Shown piece after piece: positions 28,759 to 37,605 of a stretch of 64,000 nucleotides of DNA. The translations under genes and the position numbers were made by a program. Below the pieces are notes generated by a model. That model made no database searches, had not been told where the DNA came from, and saw only the letters and a list, made by a program, of their open reading frames with translations. Source of the stretch: Aureimonas jatrophae. Its GTDB lineage: Bacteria > Pseudomonadota > Alphaproteobacteria > Rhizobiales > Rhizobiaceae. The DNA is taken from positions 62,001 through 126,000 of the forward strand of contig NZ_FNIT01000002.1 in the NCBI RefSeq assembly GCF_900104035.1. The letters run 5' to 3'. Every line of letters begins with the position of its first letter. The stretch's first letter is position 1.

Positions 28759-29184
28759 TTAGCGGAACAGGCGAGCGTAGACGTAGCCGACGGCTGCCGC
28801 GATCAGAACGCTCTTGATGGGCTCGGCCCGCACGCGCTCGGAGATTTGCTCCTCGAACTCGCTCGCCGTTTCCTGCGCCTGGCGGATGTAGCGCTCGCCC
28901 GCATCGCGCACGTCGTTGCGCAGCGCGTAGGCCTGGCGACGGGCGCTCTCGGCGCCGCTGCCGGCCAGGTTGCGCAGCGAGTCGGTGACGCCGGCCAGAT
29001 CCTCGCGCAGGCGCGCGGCCTGCGCTTCCAGGTCCTCGCGGGTCTGCCGGGCGTTCGCCCGGAACTCGTCGCCGGCGGCGCGCGCGTCGTCCTTCGCCTG
29101 GTTCAGGCGATCGTTCACCTCGCCCTTCGCCGCATCGGCGCCAAAACCGGACGACTGATCGTTATGCGGGGACGTCGAGGACAT
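28759..29184 (-). CDS. DUF883 (ElaB/YqjD)-like membrane-anchored protein
   Basis: 141 residues from the ATG at 29184. A long Ala/Glu/Arg/Gln-rich amphipathic helix (about residues 25-115) suits a coiled coil. The C-terminal motif AEPIKSVLIAAAVGYVYARL is the typical membrane anchor of YqjD/ElaB proteins, which in enterobacteria tether ribosomes in stationary phase. It forms a pair with the downstream holin-like gene and lies next to ecfG, so stress-linked expression is likely. Confidence 0.8.
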   Translation of the reverse strand: MSSTSPHNDQSSGFGADAAKGEVNDRLNQAKDDARAAGDEFRANARQTREDLEAQAARLREDLAGVTDSLRNLAGSGAESARRQAYALRNDVRDAGERYIRQAQETASEFEEQISERVRAEPIKSVLIAAAVGYVYARLFR

Positions 29185-29307
29185 GATGGAATCCTTTCGG
29201 GAACGGAAACGCGTTACAAAAACAGGCGTGGCGGGATGCCGCGCAGGCGGTGGGATGAATGCGCCCGCCCGGGAGTGGTTCCGGGCAGGCGTAGAAAGCA
29301 ACTCTGG

Positions 29308-29859
29308 CTAGGCGGCCGGTGCGACGCCGATGATCTGCGACGAGATCGAGTCGGGTCCGAACTCGCCGTCCCCCTCGATGCCCAGGAGGTCGGCCATCCG
29401 CGTGCGCGCCCGCGAGACGCGGCTCTTGATCGTGCCGACCGCGCATTTGCAGATGTCGGCCGCTTCCTCATAGGAGAAGCCCGATGCACCGATCAGGATC
29501 AGTGCCTCGCGTTGATCGTCGGGCAGCTGTTCCAGAGCCTTGCGGAAGTCCTGCAGATCGAGGTGACCCTGCTGCTCCGGGTGGCCGGCCAGCTGCATGG
29601 CGTGGATGCCGTCCACGTCCTGCACCTCGCGACCCTTCTTGCGCATCTGCGTGTAGAACTCGTTGCGCAGGATCGTGAAGAGCCACGCCTTGAGGTTGGT
29701 CCCCGGCTGGAACGTGTGCTGCTTGTCCCAGGCCTTGACCAGGGTCTCCTGCACGAGGTCGTCCGCCCGGTCAAAGGAGCCGGCCAGGGACGCTGCGAAG
29801 GCGCGCAGGTTGGGAATGATGGAGATGAGTTCGCGGCGGAACTCGACGTCCTGTGTCAT
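29308..29859 (-). CDS. ecfG: General stress sigma factor EcfG
   Basis: 183 residues. Region 2 lies near residues 18-85 (AFASSLAGSFDRADDLVQET-like start, then NLKAWLFTILRNEFYTQ). Region 4 lies near residues 110-160, with the helix-turn-helix SYEEAADICKCAVGTIKSRV. The EcfG-type sequence and its place immediately downstream of nepR (6-base gap) identify it. EcfG directs RNA polymerase to GGAAC-N16/17-CGTT promoters and is held inactive by NepR. Two such promoters are visible nearby (26189 and 31358). A ribosome site (GAGAGG-like) overlaps the end of nepR. Confidence 0.93.
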   Translation of the reverse strand: MTQDVEFRRELISIIPNLRAFAASLAGSFDRADDLVQETLVKAWDKQHTFQPGTNLKAWLFTILRNEFYTQMRKKGREVQDVDGIHAMQLAGHPEQQGHLDLQDFRKALEQLPDDQREALILIGASGFSYEEAADICKCAVGTIKSRVSRARTRMADLLGIEGDGEFGPDSISSQIIGVAPAA

Positions 29860-29865
29860 GGCCCG

Positions 29866-30138
29866 TCACCTCTCGTTTCGAGAAGGGGAGGTCTGGCCGG
29901 ACGGCTCGGACTCGGCCTTGTCGAGCGCGTCGAGCAACATGAGAAAACGGTCGGGCACGGGCTCGCTGGCGACGTCGTCGTAGTAGGCCTTGAGACGCCG
30001 GCCGATGGCCGAACTCGTGCCGAGGCCGGACGGATCACCCTCGGACGCCGGTTCCGTGGCGGGCGTGGCGGCTGATCCCTCCATCGTCTCGCCCGCGTCC
30101 CGCGCGTCGGCTTCCATCTGGTTCTTGCGGTCTTCCAT
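29866..30138 (-). CDS. nepR: NepR anti-sigma factor
   Basis: 90 residues. The start at 30138 has AGGTGG just upstream. The N-terminal half is low-complexity and acidic. The conserved part is IGRRLKAYYDDVASEPVPDR followed by FLMLLDALDKAE, the two-helix NepR core that clamps EcfG or, under stress, the sigma-like domain of phosphorylated PhyR. It forms an operon with ecfG and is divergent from phyR, the standard alphaproteobacterial layout. Confidence 0.93.
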   Translation of the reverse strand: MEDRKNQMEADARDAGETMEGSAATPATEPASEGDPSGLGTSSAIGRRLKAYYDDVASEPVPDRFLMLLDALDKAESEPSGQTSPSRNER

Positions 30139-30506
30139 TCCACCTCTCGCCAGCCAACCTCGCGCCGTGGCTCGGCACGGTGCCGATACGGCGCAACCTT
30201 CCGGTCCGCGAACGCCGGGCTGCAGGAAGGGTACATGTGGGAACGATTCGAAATCGCAAGGTCGGAGCTTGCGCGGCGCCGCCGGGTGACGCCTCGTGCC
30301 GCCGCCTTTGCGCCGAGGTGTCGCGCGGCAGAATGTTTGTGCAAGCGACAGCAAACCACTAGCGCTCGGCGCCGGGTGTCTTATCTAGTCGCACCGAGCG
30401 ACCTCGCCCGACCACGCGGGGTCGGTGTCGTTTCGATGCCGCTGGACCTTGCGGGTTCCGGTGCTGCTCGAGACGGTGCCTTCAGGGTTTCACGAAGGGT
30501 GAGTTC
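30139..30506. promoter_or_regulatory. Intergenic region between divergent nepR-ecfG and phyR
   Basis: 368 bases with no credible gene. It must hold the promoters for both operons. I searched for GGAAC-N16/17-CGTT in both directions and found no exact match; GGAAC at 30239 lacks a correctly spaced partner. Autoregulation by EcfG may therefore use a degenerate site. Confidence 0.5.
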
Positions 30507-31298
30507 ATGTCGATGTCCTCGCGCATAGCGCCGCATATCCCCTATCTCCGTCGCTATGCGCGTGCTTTGAGCGGTTCGCAGGCATCGGGCGATGCGTATG
30601 TGGCGGCGGTGCTTGAGGCCTTGATCGCCGAGCCCAGCCTCTTCGACACGCGCGAAAGCCCCCGCATCTCGCTCTACAAGCTGTTCTCCTCGCTTTGGCA
30701 GTCGGTCGAGGTGAACGTGCGTGAGGACACCCCGGTATCCGCTTGGGAGGAAAAGGCCTCGCGCAACCTGCGCGGCATCTCTCCCCTGCCGCGCCAGGCC
30801 TTCCTTCTCGTGGCCGTTGAGGGCTTCACGACGGAAGAGGCCGCCTCGATCCTCGGCGTCGGCGAGAGCGACTTCTCGGAGCTCATCGATCAGGCGAGCT
30901 CCGATATCGGGCGCCAGGTTTCCACCAACATCATGATCATCGAGGACGAGCCTCTGATCGCGATGGACATCGAGCAGATGGTCGAGAGCCTCGGCCACGG
31001 TGTCACCGGCATCGCCCGCACCCACAAGGAGGCGATCGCGCTGTTCGAGCAGCAGAAGCCCGGCATGGTGCTGGCCGACATCCAGCTCGCCGACGGCTCC
31101 TCGGGCATCGATGCGGTGAACGACATCCTCGCCAAGGTCTCGGTTCCCGTGATCTTCATCACCGCGTTCCCGGAGCGACTGCTCACGGGCGAGCGGCCCG
31201 AGCCGACCTTCCTGGTCACCAAGCCCTTCAACCCCGACATGGTGAAGGCGCTGATCAGCCAGGCGCTGTTCTTCGAGGCCGAGCGCGAGGCCGCCTGA
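30507..31298 (+). CDS. phyR: PhyR stress-response regulator (sigma-like domain plus receiver)
   Basis: 263 residues. Residues 1-130 form the EcfG-like mimic (HIPYLRRYARALSGSQASGD; then LPRQAFLLVAVEGFTTEEAA). Residues 138-260 form a receiver: MIIEDEPLIAMDIEQM with the acidic pair, VLADIQLADG with the phospho-accepting Asp, FITAFPERL with the Thr, and VTKPFNP with the conserved Lys. When phosphorylated it binds NepR and frees EcfG. It is divergent from nepR-ecfG and is followed by a sensor kinase gene. Assignment is secure. Confidence 0.96.
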   Translation: MSMSSRIAPHIPYLRRYARALSGSQASGDAYVAAVLEALIAEPSLFDTRESPRISLYKLFSSLWQSVEVNVREDTPVSAWEEKASRNLRGISPLPRQAFLLVAVEGFTTEEAASILGVGESDFSELIDQASSDIGRQVSTNIMIIEDEPLIAMDIEQMVESLGHGVTGIARTHKEAIALFEQQKPGMVLADIQLADGSSGIDAVNDILAKVSVPVIFITAFPERLLTGERPEPTFLVTKPFNPDMVKALISQALFFEAEREAA

Positions 31299-31357
31299 CG
31301 CTCCGACGGAATGATGCGGGATGCGGCGGCCCGTGGTGGCCGTCGTCCCGTCCGTTC

Positions 31358-31383
31358 GGAACTTGCCGGCCCGAAGCGTCGTT
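31358..31383 (+). promoter_or_regulatory. EcfG-type promoter upstream of the HWE kinase gene
   Basis: GGAAC at 31358-31362, a 17-base spacer, then CGTT at 31380-31383 on the plus strand. The histidine-kinase start codon lies 188 bases downstream. This implies that EcfG drives its own probable upstream kinase, a feedback loop. Confidence 0.7.
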
Positions 31384-31570
31384 GGTGATCTCGCTAGCGG
31401 TTTCGACTCGGCCCGCAGTCTGTCGCGCGTTCCTCTTCGCGAGAGGAAAGGTCTTTGATCACCATGTTCGCCGGATCGTCCTTCCACCGTCTCGCCGGGA
31501 TCGACTTGTCGCCCGCGCCCTCGCCGTTGCCCGGTGAAGCGGCCGTTCAGGTCTGCGGTCCCCGGCCGTC

Positions 31571-32536
31571 ATGGTAGCCTACAAGGCGCTTCGGGCCCTC
31601 ACCAATACGGAAATGGCCCTCTTCGCGCAGGATCTCGACCTGCGTTACCTCTGGCTGTTCAATGCGGAAGGCTCCTGGCTCGCGAGCGCCCGGAACGGCG
31701 ATGCCGACCACGACTTCCTTCCCGGCACCGCAGCCGAGAAGGCGACGGCCATCAAGACCGAGGTGCTGCGCAGTCACAAGCCGGCGCGCTTCGAGTTGCC
31801 GATCCTGTCGGGCAGCCAGGTGCGCTGGTTCGACGTGCGGGTCGATGTCGACCGCGACGACGCCGGTCAGATCATCGGCATCATCGGCACCTCGCTTGAG
31901 ATCACCGACCAGAAGCGACGCGAGGATACGCTGAAGACGCTTCTTCGAGAGGTCTCGCACCGCTCCAAGAACCTTCTGGCCATCATCCAGAGCCTGGCGA
32001 GCCAGACCGCTCGCCATTCGGTAACGGTTCCCGAGTTCCTCGTGCGCTTTCGCGGCCGCATCCAGTCGCTCGCCACCTCGCAGGACATCGTCACCGACAC
32101 CGACTGGCGCGGCGCCGACCTGGTCAACCTCGTGACCACGCAGGTGGAGCGCTACGCACCGGACGGCATGGAGCAGATCGGTTTCGAGGGAACCGACGTC
32201 TACCTATCGCCGACCGCGGCGCTGCATGTCGGGCTGGCGCTGCACGAGCTTGCGGTGAACGCAGCCTCCTACGGCTCGCTTTCGACCTCTGGCGGGCGGG
32301 TCGCGATCCGCTCGCGGATCGACCGATCCACCGAAACGCCGGTTCTGGTGCTGGAATGGCAGGAGTCGCGCGGGCCCCTGGTTCGCGCCGATCACGACGC
32401 ACGCTTCGGGACGTCGACGCTCGAGCGCATCGTCCCGAACTCGGTCGGCGGCGCGGCGCAGCTCGAATATCATCCCGACGGGCTGCGCTACCGGTTGAGC
32501 GTTCCGGGAAACCAGTTCGAGCCGATCGACGCGTAA
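31571..32536 (+). CDS. HWE-family sensor histidine kinase (PhyK-like)
   Basis: 321 residues, soluble. Residues 15-115 form a PAS-like sensor (FAQDLDLRYLWLFNAEGSWL ... GIIGTSLEITDQKRRED). The phospho-accepting His lies in LREVSHRSKNLLAIIQSLA. The ATP-binding domain shows the HWE hallmarks: ALHELAVNAASYGSLS and LEWQESRGP. HWE/HisKA2 kinases are the usual phosphodonors of PhyR, and the position next to phyR with an EcfG-type promoter supports that role. With no membrane segment, it would sense a cytoplasmic signal. Confidence 0.88.
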   Translation: MVAYKALRALTNTEMALFAQDLDLRYLWLFNAEGSWLASARNGDADHDFLPGTAAEKATAIKTEVLRSHKPARFELPILSGSQVRWFDVRVDVDRDDAGQIIGIIGTSLEITDQKRREDTLKTLLREVSHRSKNLLAIIQSLASQTARHSVTVPEFLVRFRGRIQSLATSQDIVTDTDWRGADLVNLVTTQVERYAPDGMEQIGFEGTDVYLSPTAALHVGLALHELAVNAASYGSLSTSGGRVAIRSRIDRSTETPVLVLEWQESRGPLVRADHDARFGTSTLERIVPNSVGGAAQLEYHPDGLRYRLSVPGNQFEPIDA

Positions 32537-32679
32537 GGCCGACTTGAGCCGCGACCTCGAAACCTTGGCGCAACAACAAGGAAATCAGACGGATACGGGA
32601 TCGATTTAGCTAGGGCGACGTTGATAGCGAAACATCCCAAGGCCAATTCGGCCCGTTGTTCTCGCGAAAGGATCGCCCG

Positions 32680-32970
32680 ATGGAACAGCTTGCCGCCTTC
32701 ATGCTTCTCGTCGGTTGTTCGCCCGATGCGGCAACCTGCACCGAGATCCCCGTGCCGACCCCGATCTACCAATCCGCCGAAGCCTGCCAGCGCGACCTCC
32801 CCCTGCAGATGCGCCTGTCGTCGACCTTCGACGCCAAGGTCGTCGGCACGTGCCAGAGCGTCGATGCCGCTCTTCTGGACGGTTCGGCGACGGTGGATTG
32901 GACGATCACGCGTGCCGGCACGCTACAGGTCGCCGTGACGCCCGAGAGCAACCTCGTCGCCTCGCGCTAG
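32680..32970 (+). CDS. Uncharacterised small protein, possibly exported
   Basis: 96 residues from the ATG at 32680, chosen because GAAAGGA lies 7 bases upstream; a TTG at 32656 would lengthen it. MEQLAAFMLLVGC resembles a short secretion signal. Four Cys residues follow (GCSPDAATC, EACQRD, GTCQSV), suggesting two disulphides in the periplasm. No family recognised. Confidence 0.6.
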   Translation: MEQLAAFMLLVGCSPDAATCTEIPVPTPIYQSAEACQRDLPLQMRLSSTFDAKVVGTCQSVDAALLDGSATVDWTITRAGTLQVAVTPESNLVASR

Positions 32971-33067
32971 GCGGCCGGAGCCTCGATACGCCCCGGCTCT
33001 TGCTGGACGCGCCGCCCCGACGCGCTATGAATCGTCGGGGACATTCATTCCAGGAAAGAAGCAAGCG

Positions 33068-33349
33068 ATGAGATCCATGATCGTGGCCGCGGTGGCCGCC
33101 GGAACCCTGGCCCTTTCCGGCTGCCAGTCTGTCGACCGCAACGTCGCCATTCCGGCCGGCATCGGCGCGCTGGGCGGCGCGGCCATCGGCGCCGGCATCA
33201 GCGGCAATGCGCGCGGCGCCCTAATCGGCGCTGCGGTGGGCGGCGCCGGCGGCGCGCTGCTGGGTGCGGCCACGAACCGTCCCGGCGAGTGCGTCTACCG
33301 TGATGGTCGCGGCCAGCGCTACTACGCGGCCTGCCCCCAGGGCTACTGA
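33068..33349 (+). CDS. Glycine-zipper lipoprotein
   Basis: 93 residues. The signal peptide ends in a lipobox (LALSGC), so the mature protein should be an outer- or inner-membrane lipoprotein. The body is a glycine zipper (GIGALGGAAIGAGISG, GALIGAAVGGAGGALLGAA), as in SlyB/YMGG-type proteins. A Cys-containing tail (CVYRDGRGQRYYAACPQGY) follows. Such proteins associate with the outer membrane and envelope stress. It is followed by a strong terminator. Confidence 0.82.
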   Translation: MRSMIVAAVAAGTLALSGCQSVDRNVAIPAGIGALGGAAIGAGISGNARGALIGAAVGGAGGALLGAATNRPGECVYRDGRGQRYYAACPQGY

Positions 33350-33384
33350 GGCCCGCACGGGCTCCACACGCCCGGTTCAGGCGA

Positions 33385-33421
33385 GCCGCCGCCCTTCCGC
33401 ATGAAGGGCGGCGGCTTTTTT
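33385..33421 (+). terminator. Rho-independent terminator
   Basis: Twelve-base perfect stem GCCGCCGCCCTT/AAGGGCGGCGGC, 7-base loop, then TTTTTT. It ends the glycine-zipper lipoprotein transcript. Confidence 0.9.
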
Positions 33422-33447
33422 CGGGTTCCAGATCGGAAGGTCGCGTC

Positions 33448-33711
33448 TTGTTTCGTTTCCTGCCACGCGCCTGCGTACTTCTGGCGACCCTGACCTTTGT
33501 GTCCGGCTGCCGGTCCGATGTTCTTCCTGCCGTGTTCGGGTTGGGCGAAGGCGGGATCGCGGCCTATGCGCCGGGAACGCTGCCGGTTATCGTCGCCCAT
33601 CCCGGCGACCAACTGATCGGCCAGTCCGCCAACGAGGCGGGTCGCTGCATCTTTGCTAATGCCGCCGGGCGTCGCTTCCGCGCCGACTGTCCCGCCGGCT
33701 ACAAGCCTTGA
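33448..33711 (+). CDS. Small lipoprotein related to the preceding gene's tail
   Basis: 87 residues. The start codon is TTG with GGAAGG 7 bases upstream. The signal peptide ends in a lipobox (TFVSGC). The C-terminus (CIFANAAGRRFRADCPAGY) resembles that of the upstream glycine-zipper lipoprotein (CVYRDGRGQRYYAACPQGY), suggesting a shared small Cys-paired domain. Function unknown. Confidence 0.65.
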   Translation: MFRFLPRACVLLATLTFVSGCRSDVLPAVFGLGEGGIAAYAPGTLPVIVAHPGDQLIGQSANEAGRCIFANAAGRRFRADCPAGYKP

Positions 33712-33715
33712 GGCG

Positions 33716-34465
33716 TCAGCCCTCGCTCGCGCGCACCAGTTCGACGAAGGCCAGCCGGTAGTCGCTGGAGGCGTCCACGCGGCGCCGGAATTCAACACGC
33801 CGCGCGCGCTCGCCGTTCACGGCCTCGAAGCCGAGCGGATCGATCGTCGCGATGCGCCAGCCCGATCCTTCCGCGCCGTGCTGTTTCAGGATGGCGTCGA
33901 TCGCCTCCGCATGGTCGTCGTTCATGTGCGTGCGAACGCGTGCCTCGACCCCCTGGAGATCGTCGGGCACCGTTTCGCTGACGTCGCCGGGTGTCATCCT
34001 GTAGGCCCTTGCGAAGCCCGCGTTGAAAAGCGCCGAGACGATGTCGAGACGCAGGAAGCGGAAGTCGGGAAAGTCCACGTAGAGTTCCGCCTTCGGATGG
34101 CGCGCGAGGAAGCGGGCCCGAGCCAGCGCGGCATCGGGAGCATCGCGCGACAGCGCGTGGGCCCGCGCCTTGATCATCAGGCGGGGATGGCTGAGCGGGT
34201 CGCCGGCGCCCAGCTCGCCCACCATCAGCGCGCATCGCCCGTCGACCGCAAGGGCGCGGGTGTGCGGCGAGAGATCGGATACGAGAAGCAGTGGCTGGCC
34301 GCCCGGCAGATGCCCGAGCGCGACACGCGATACGAGCGGATCCCCGGTTTCCGGTTCGAGGCACGACAGGGCACCGTGGCCTGCCGAACGCGCCAGCTGC
34401 CGGGCCTGCCGTCGTGCCGTCTCGTCGGGTGCGAGGTAGGGATCGCGAACTGCGGGTTCGGTCAT
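33716..34465 (-). CDS. HugZ-like pyridoxamine-oxidase-fold protein with DUF2470
   Basis: 249 residues from the ATG at 34465, which has GGAGG 5 bases upstream. Residues 20-150 fit the FMN-binding split barrel (ARSAGHGALSCLEPETGDPL; LMVGELGAGDPLSHPRL). The C-terminal part carries RTHMNDDHAEAIDAILKQHG, the DUF2470 motif found in HugZ-type haem-utilisation proteins. Such proteins bind haem or flavin and act in haem breakdown or redox balance. No haem-uptake genes are nearby, so the physiological role is open. Confidence 0.85.
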   Translation of the reverse strand: MTEPAVRDPYLAPDETARRQARQLARSAGHGALSCLEPETGDPLVSRVALGHLPGGQPLLLVSDLSPHTRALAVDGRCALMVGELGAGDPLSHPRLMIKARAHALSRDAPDAALARARFLARHPKAELYVDFPDFRFLRLDIVSALFNAGFARAYRMTPGDVSETVPDDLQGVEARVRTHMNDDHAEAIDAILKQHGAEGSGWRIATIDPLGFEAVNGERARRVEFRRRVDASSDYRLAFVELVRASEG

Positions 34466-34590
34466 CGGAGCCTCCATGCGTCGACGCGCCGCCGCTTCTC
34501 CCATTCCCGGCCGGGATGGTCTATCCCGTTGTCCGACGACCGGCCGCCGCCCGAAGGGTCCGGCAAGACGAGCCGCGAAGGATCCGTGCC

Positions 34591-35787
34591 ATGAACCAGG
34601 ACCTGAAGTCCCGCATCCTAGACGTTCTCGGCGAGATTCCCGCGCCCGACGGCGGCGCCGACGTCGTCTCGCGCGGCATGGTGTCGGAGATCTTCGTGGC
34701 GGACGGCAAGGCCTTCTTCTCGCTGAGCGTTCCCGCCAGCGCGGCGGAGCGGTTCGAAAGTTTCCGGCGCGTGGCCGAGGAGCGCGTGGCCGCGATCGAG
34801 GGCATCGCGTCGGCGATGGTGGCGCTGACCGCCGAGCGACAGGGGCCGGGCCTCAGCGCTCGTCCGCAGCCGCGCCCCCCGGCGGCCCCCGCCGCGCCCC
34901 ATCCCCATCGCCATCCCCGGCCTCGACCGGGCGCCGCCGCTGCCGCCGCGCCCCCGCCGCCCCGGCCGCCGGCGCAGAAGCCCGGCATTCCCGGCGTCGA
35001 GCGCATCATCGCGGTGGCGAGCGGGAAGGGCGGTGTCGGCAAGTCCACCACGGCCGTGAACCTTGCGCTGGCCCTTCAGGCGGAAGGCCTGAAGGTCGGG
35101 CTGCTGGACGCCGACATCTACGGCCCCTCCGTCCCCCGCCTTCTGAAGCTGTCGGGCCGGCCCGAGACCGCGAACGGGCGCACCATGATCCCGCTCGAGG
35201 CCTATGGGCTGAAGGCCATGTCGATGGGCTTCCTCGTGGAGGAGGAGACCCCCATGATCTGGCGCGGGCCGATGGTCATGTCGGCGCTGACGCAGATGCT
35301 GCGCGAGGTCGCCTGGGAGCCGCTCGACGTGCTCGTGGTGGACATGCCGCCGGGCACGGGCGACGCGCAGCTCACCATGGCGCAGGCCGTGCCGCTGGCG
35401 GGCGCAGTGATCGTGTCGACGCCGCAGGACCTCGCTCTCATCGACGCGCGCCGGGGTCTGGCCATGTTCCGCCGTGTCGACGTGCCGGTGCTCGGCATCG
35501 TCGAGAACATGAGCTACTTCGTCGCCCCCGATACCGGCGTGCGCTACGACATCTTCGGCCACGGCGGGGCGCGCGCCGAGGCCGAGCGGCTGGGCGTGCC
35601 GTTCCTCGGCGAGGTACCGCTTGAGATGGCGATCCGCGAGAGCTCCGACAGCGGCCAACCGGTCGTGGCCGCGGCGCCCGACGGGCCGCATGCGCGCGCC
35701 TACCGCCTGATCGGGCGTGGGGTTCTCGAGGCGCTGGAGGCCGCAAACGCCAACGAGGGCAAGGCACCCGATATCGTTTTCGAGTGA
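34591..35787 (+). CDS. mrp: Mrp/ApbC-type P-loop iron-sulphur carrier
   Basis: 398 residues. The N-terminal 90 residues fit the MIP18/DUF59 domain. A Pro/His/Ala-rich linker follows (about residues 92-132). The ATPase core has the deviant Walker A KGGVGKSTTAV, DADIYGPSVPRLL and DMPPGTGDAQLTMAQ. This is the layout of Mrp/ApbC/NBP35, which carries and delivers [4Fe-4S] clusters. The CxxC pair usual near the C-terminus is not evident, as in some bacterial Mrp forms. The start at 34591 was chosen for similarity to the family N-terminus. Confidence 0.9.
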   Translation: MNQDLKSRILDVLGEIPAPDGGADVVSRGMVSEIFVADGKAFFSLSVPASAAERFESFRRVAEERVAAIEGIASAMVALTAERQGPGLSARPQPRPPAAPAAPHPHRHPRPRPGAAAAAAPPPPRPPAQKPGIPGVERIIAVASGKGGVGKSTTAVNLALALQAEGLKVGLLDADIYGPSVPRLLKLSGRPETANGRTMIPLEAYGLKAMSMGFLVEEETPMIWRGPMVMSALTQMLREVAWEPLDVLVVDMPPGTGDAQLTMAQAVPLAGAVIVSTPQDLALIDARRGLAMFRRVDVPVLGIVENMSYFVAPDTGVRYDIFGHGGARAEAERLGVPFLGEVPLEMAIRESSDSGQPVVAAAPDGPHARAYRLIGRGVLEALEAANANEGKAPDIVFE

Positions 35788-35888
35788 ACGACCAAAAATT
35801 AATCTTGCGTAAGAACTGTCCCATGAACGAAAAGCAAGGCTCGGCGGCGATGCAGCCGCGGCCAAGCCGTTCATGGGAGAGCGCATTC

Positions 35889-37484
35889 ATGGGTCTGACG
35901 AAGAAGCTTCTGGCAGCCACCGCTATGGTGCTGGCGCTGAGCGGCGCCGCGAGCGCCAAGACGTTCGTGTTCTGCTCGGAAGGCTCGCCGGAAGGGTTCG
36001 ACCCCGGCCTCTACACCGCCGGCACGACCTTCGACGCCTCGGCCCACCCGGTCTACAACCGCCTGGCCGAGTTCAAGAAGGGCACGACCGAGACCGAGCC
36101 GGGCCTGGCCGAGCGCTGGGAGATCTCGCAGGACGGCCTGCAGTACACCTTCTACCTGCGCAAGGGCGTGAAGTTCCACTCCAACGCCGACTTCACCCCG
36201 ACGCGTGACATGAACGCCGACGACGTCGTGTTCTCGTTCGATCGTCAGGGCAACGCGCAGAACCCCTGGCACCAGTATGTCGCCGGTGCCTCGTGGGAGT
36301 ACTACGCCTCGATGTCGATGCCCGACATCGTGAAGTCCGTCGAGAAGGTCGACGACATGACGGTTCGCTTCACGCTGAACGAGCCCTACGCGCCGTTCAT
36401 CGCGAACGTCGCCATGCCCTTCGCCTCGATCGTCTCGAAGGAATACGCCGACAAGCTGACCGAGAGCGGCAACCAGGCGGCCTTCAACCAGTCCCCGATC
36501 GGCACCGGTCCGTTCCAGTTCGTGGCCTACCAGCCCGACGCCGTGATCCGCTACCAGGCCTTCGCCGACTACTGGGGCGGCAAGCAGCCGATCGACGACC
36601 TCGTGTTTGCGATCACCAAGGACGCCTCGGTGCGCCAGCAGCGCCTCCTGGCCGGCGAGTGCCACCTGATGGCCTACCCGAACCCGGCCGACGTGCCCTC
36701 GCTGCAGCAGAACGCCGACCTGACCGTGTCCGAGCAGGAAGGCCTCAACATCGGCTTCCTCGCCTACAACACGCAGCAGGCCCCCTTCGACAAGCCCGAG
36801 GTCCGTAAGGCCCTCAACATGGCGATCGACAAGGACGCGATCATCCAGGCCGTCTATCAGGGCGCCGGACAGAAGGCGGTCGCGCCGATCCCGCCGACCA
36901 TGTGGAGCTACAACGCGCAGCTCAAGGACGATGCCTACGACCCCGAGGCCGCCAAGAAGGCGCTCGAGGCCGCCGGTGTCAAAGACCTGTCGATGAAGAT
37001 CTGGGCCATGCCCGTCTCGCGTCCCTACAACCCGAACGCCGCGCGCATGGCCGAGCTGATCCAGGCCGACTTCGCCAAGGTCGGCGTCAAGGCCGAGATC
37101 GTCACCTACGAGTGGGGCGAGTATCTCGAGCGCTCCAAGGACGTGAAGCGCGACGGCGCGGTGCTGCTCGGCTGGACCGGCGACAACGGCGACCCGGACA
37201 ACTTCCTGGCCGTGCTGCTCGGCTGCGATGCGGTGGGCGGCGCCAACCGCGCGCAGTGGTGCAACCAGGACTTCAACAAGCTGATCCTGGAAGCCAAGAC
37301 CAAGTCCACGCAGGAGGAGCGCGCCAAGCTCTACGAGCAGGCGCAGGTCATCTTCAAGGAGCAGGCTCCTTGGGCGACCGTCGCCCATTCGGTGGTCTAC
37401 GTTCCCATGCGCAAGAACGTCACCGGCTTCGTTCAGTCGCCGCTCGGCGACTACACGTTCGACGGCGTCGACATCACCGAGTAG
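35889..37484 (+). CDS. dppA: Peptide ABC transporter substrate-binding protein (DppA type)
   Basis: 531 residues from the ATG at 35889 with GGGAGAG upstream. The signal peptide is KKLLAATAMVLALSGAASA. The mature protein starts KTFVFCSEGSPEGFDPGLYT, typical of DppA. The SBP_bac_5 fold is supported by LAERWEISQDGLQYTFYLR and VRKALNMAIDKDAIIQAVYQ. It captures di/tripeptides in the periplasm for the permease encoded downstream. A hairpin with a T-run follows the gene and probably lowers expression of the rest of the operon. Confidence 0.93.
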   Translation: MGLTKKLLAATAMVLALSGAASAKTFVFCSEGSPEGFDPGLYTAGTTFDASAHPVYNRLAEFKKGTTETEPGLAERWEISQDGLQYTFYLRKGVKFHSNADFTPTRDMNADDVVFSFDRQGNAQNPWHQYVAGASWEYYASMSMPDIVKSVEKVDDMTVRFTLNEPYAPFIANVAMPFASIVSKEYADKLTESGNQAAFNQSPIGTGPFQFVAYQPDAVIRYQAFADYWGGKQPIDDLVFAITKDASVRQQRLLAGECHLMAYPNPADVPSLQQNADLTVSEQEGLNIGFLAYNTQQAPFDKPEVRKALNMAIDKDAIIQAVYQGAGQKAVAPIPPTMWSYNAQLKDDAYDPEAAKKALEAAGVKDLSMKIWAMPVSRPYNPNAARMAELIQADFAKVGVKAEIVTYEWGEYLERSKDVKRDGAVLLGWTGDNGDPDNFLAVLLGCDAVGGANRAQWCNQDFNKLILEAKTKSTQEERAKLYEQAQVIFKEQAPWATVAHSVVYVPMRKNVTGFVQSPLGDYTFDGVDITE

Positions 37485-37505
37485 TCTTCACGACCTGACC
37501 TCAAG

Positions 37506-37541
37506 GGAAGGGGCGGCCTCGTGCCGTCCCTTCCTGTTTTT
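37506..37541 (+). terminator. Hairpin between dppA and dppB
   Basis: Stem GGAAGGGGCGGC/GCCGTCCCTTCC (one G-T pair), 5-base loop, then TGTTTTT. It is probably a partial terminator or mRNA-stabilising element that makes the binding protein more abundant than the permease. Confidence 0.7.
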
Positions 37542-37605
37542 CTGAAGGTTCCGCGACGCGTCCGATCCGCCGTCGCCGACCCCTGACCGGACCGAACCCC
37601 AGCCC

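Noticed and set aside
29258-29282. Possible EcfG promoter (GGAAC-N16-CATT) upstream of the DUF883-like gene
   Set aside because: The -10 differs from CGTT at one of four positions; too weak to list without transcript data.
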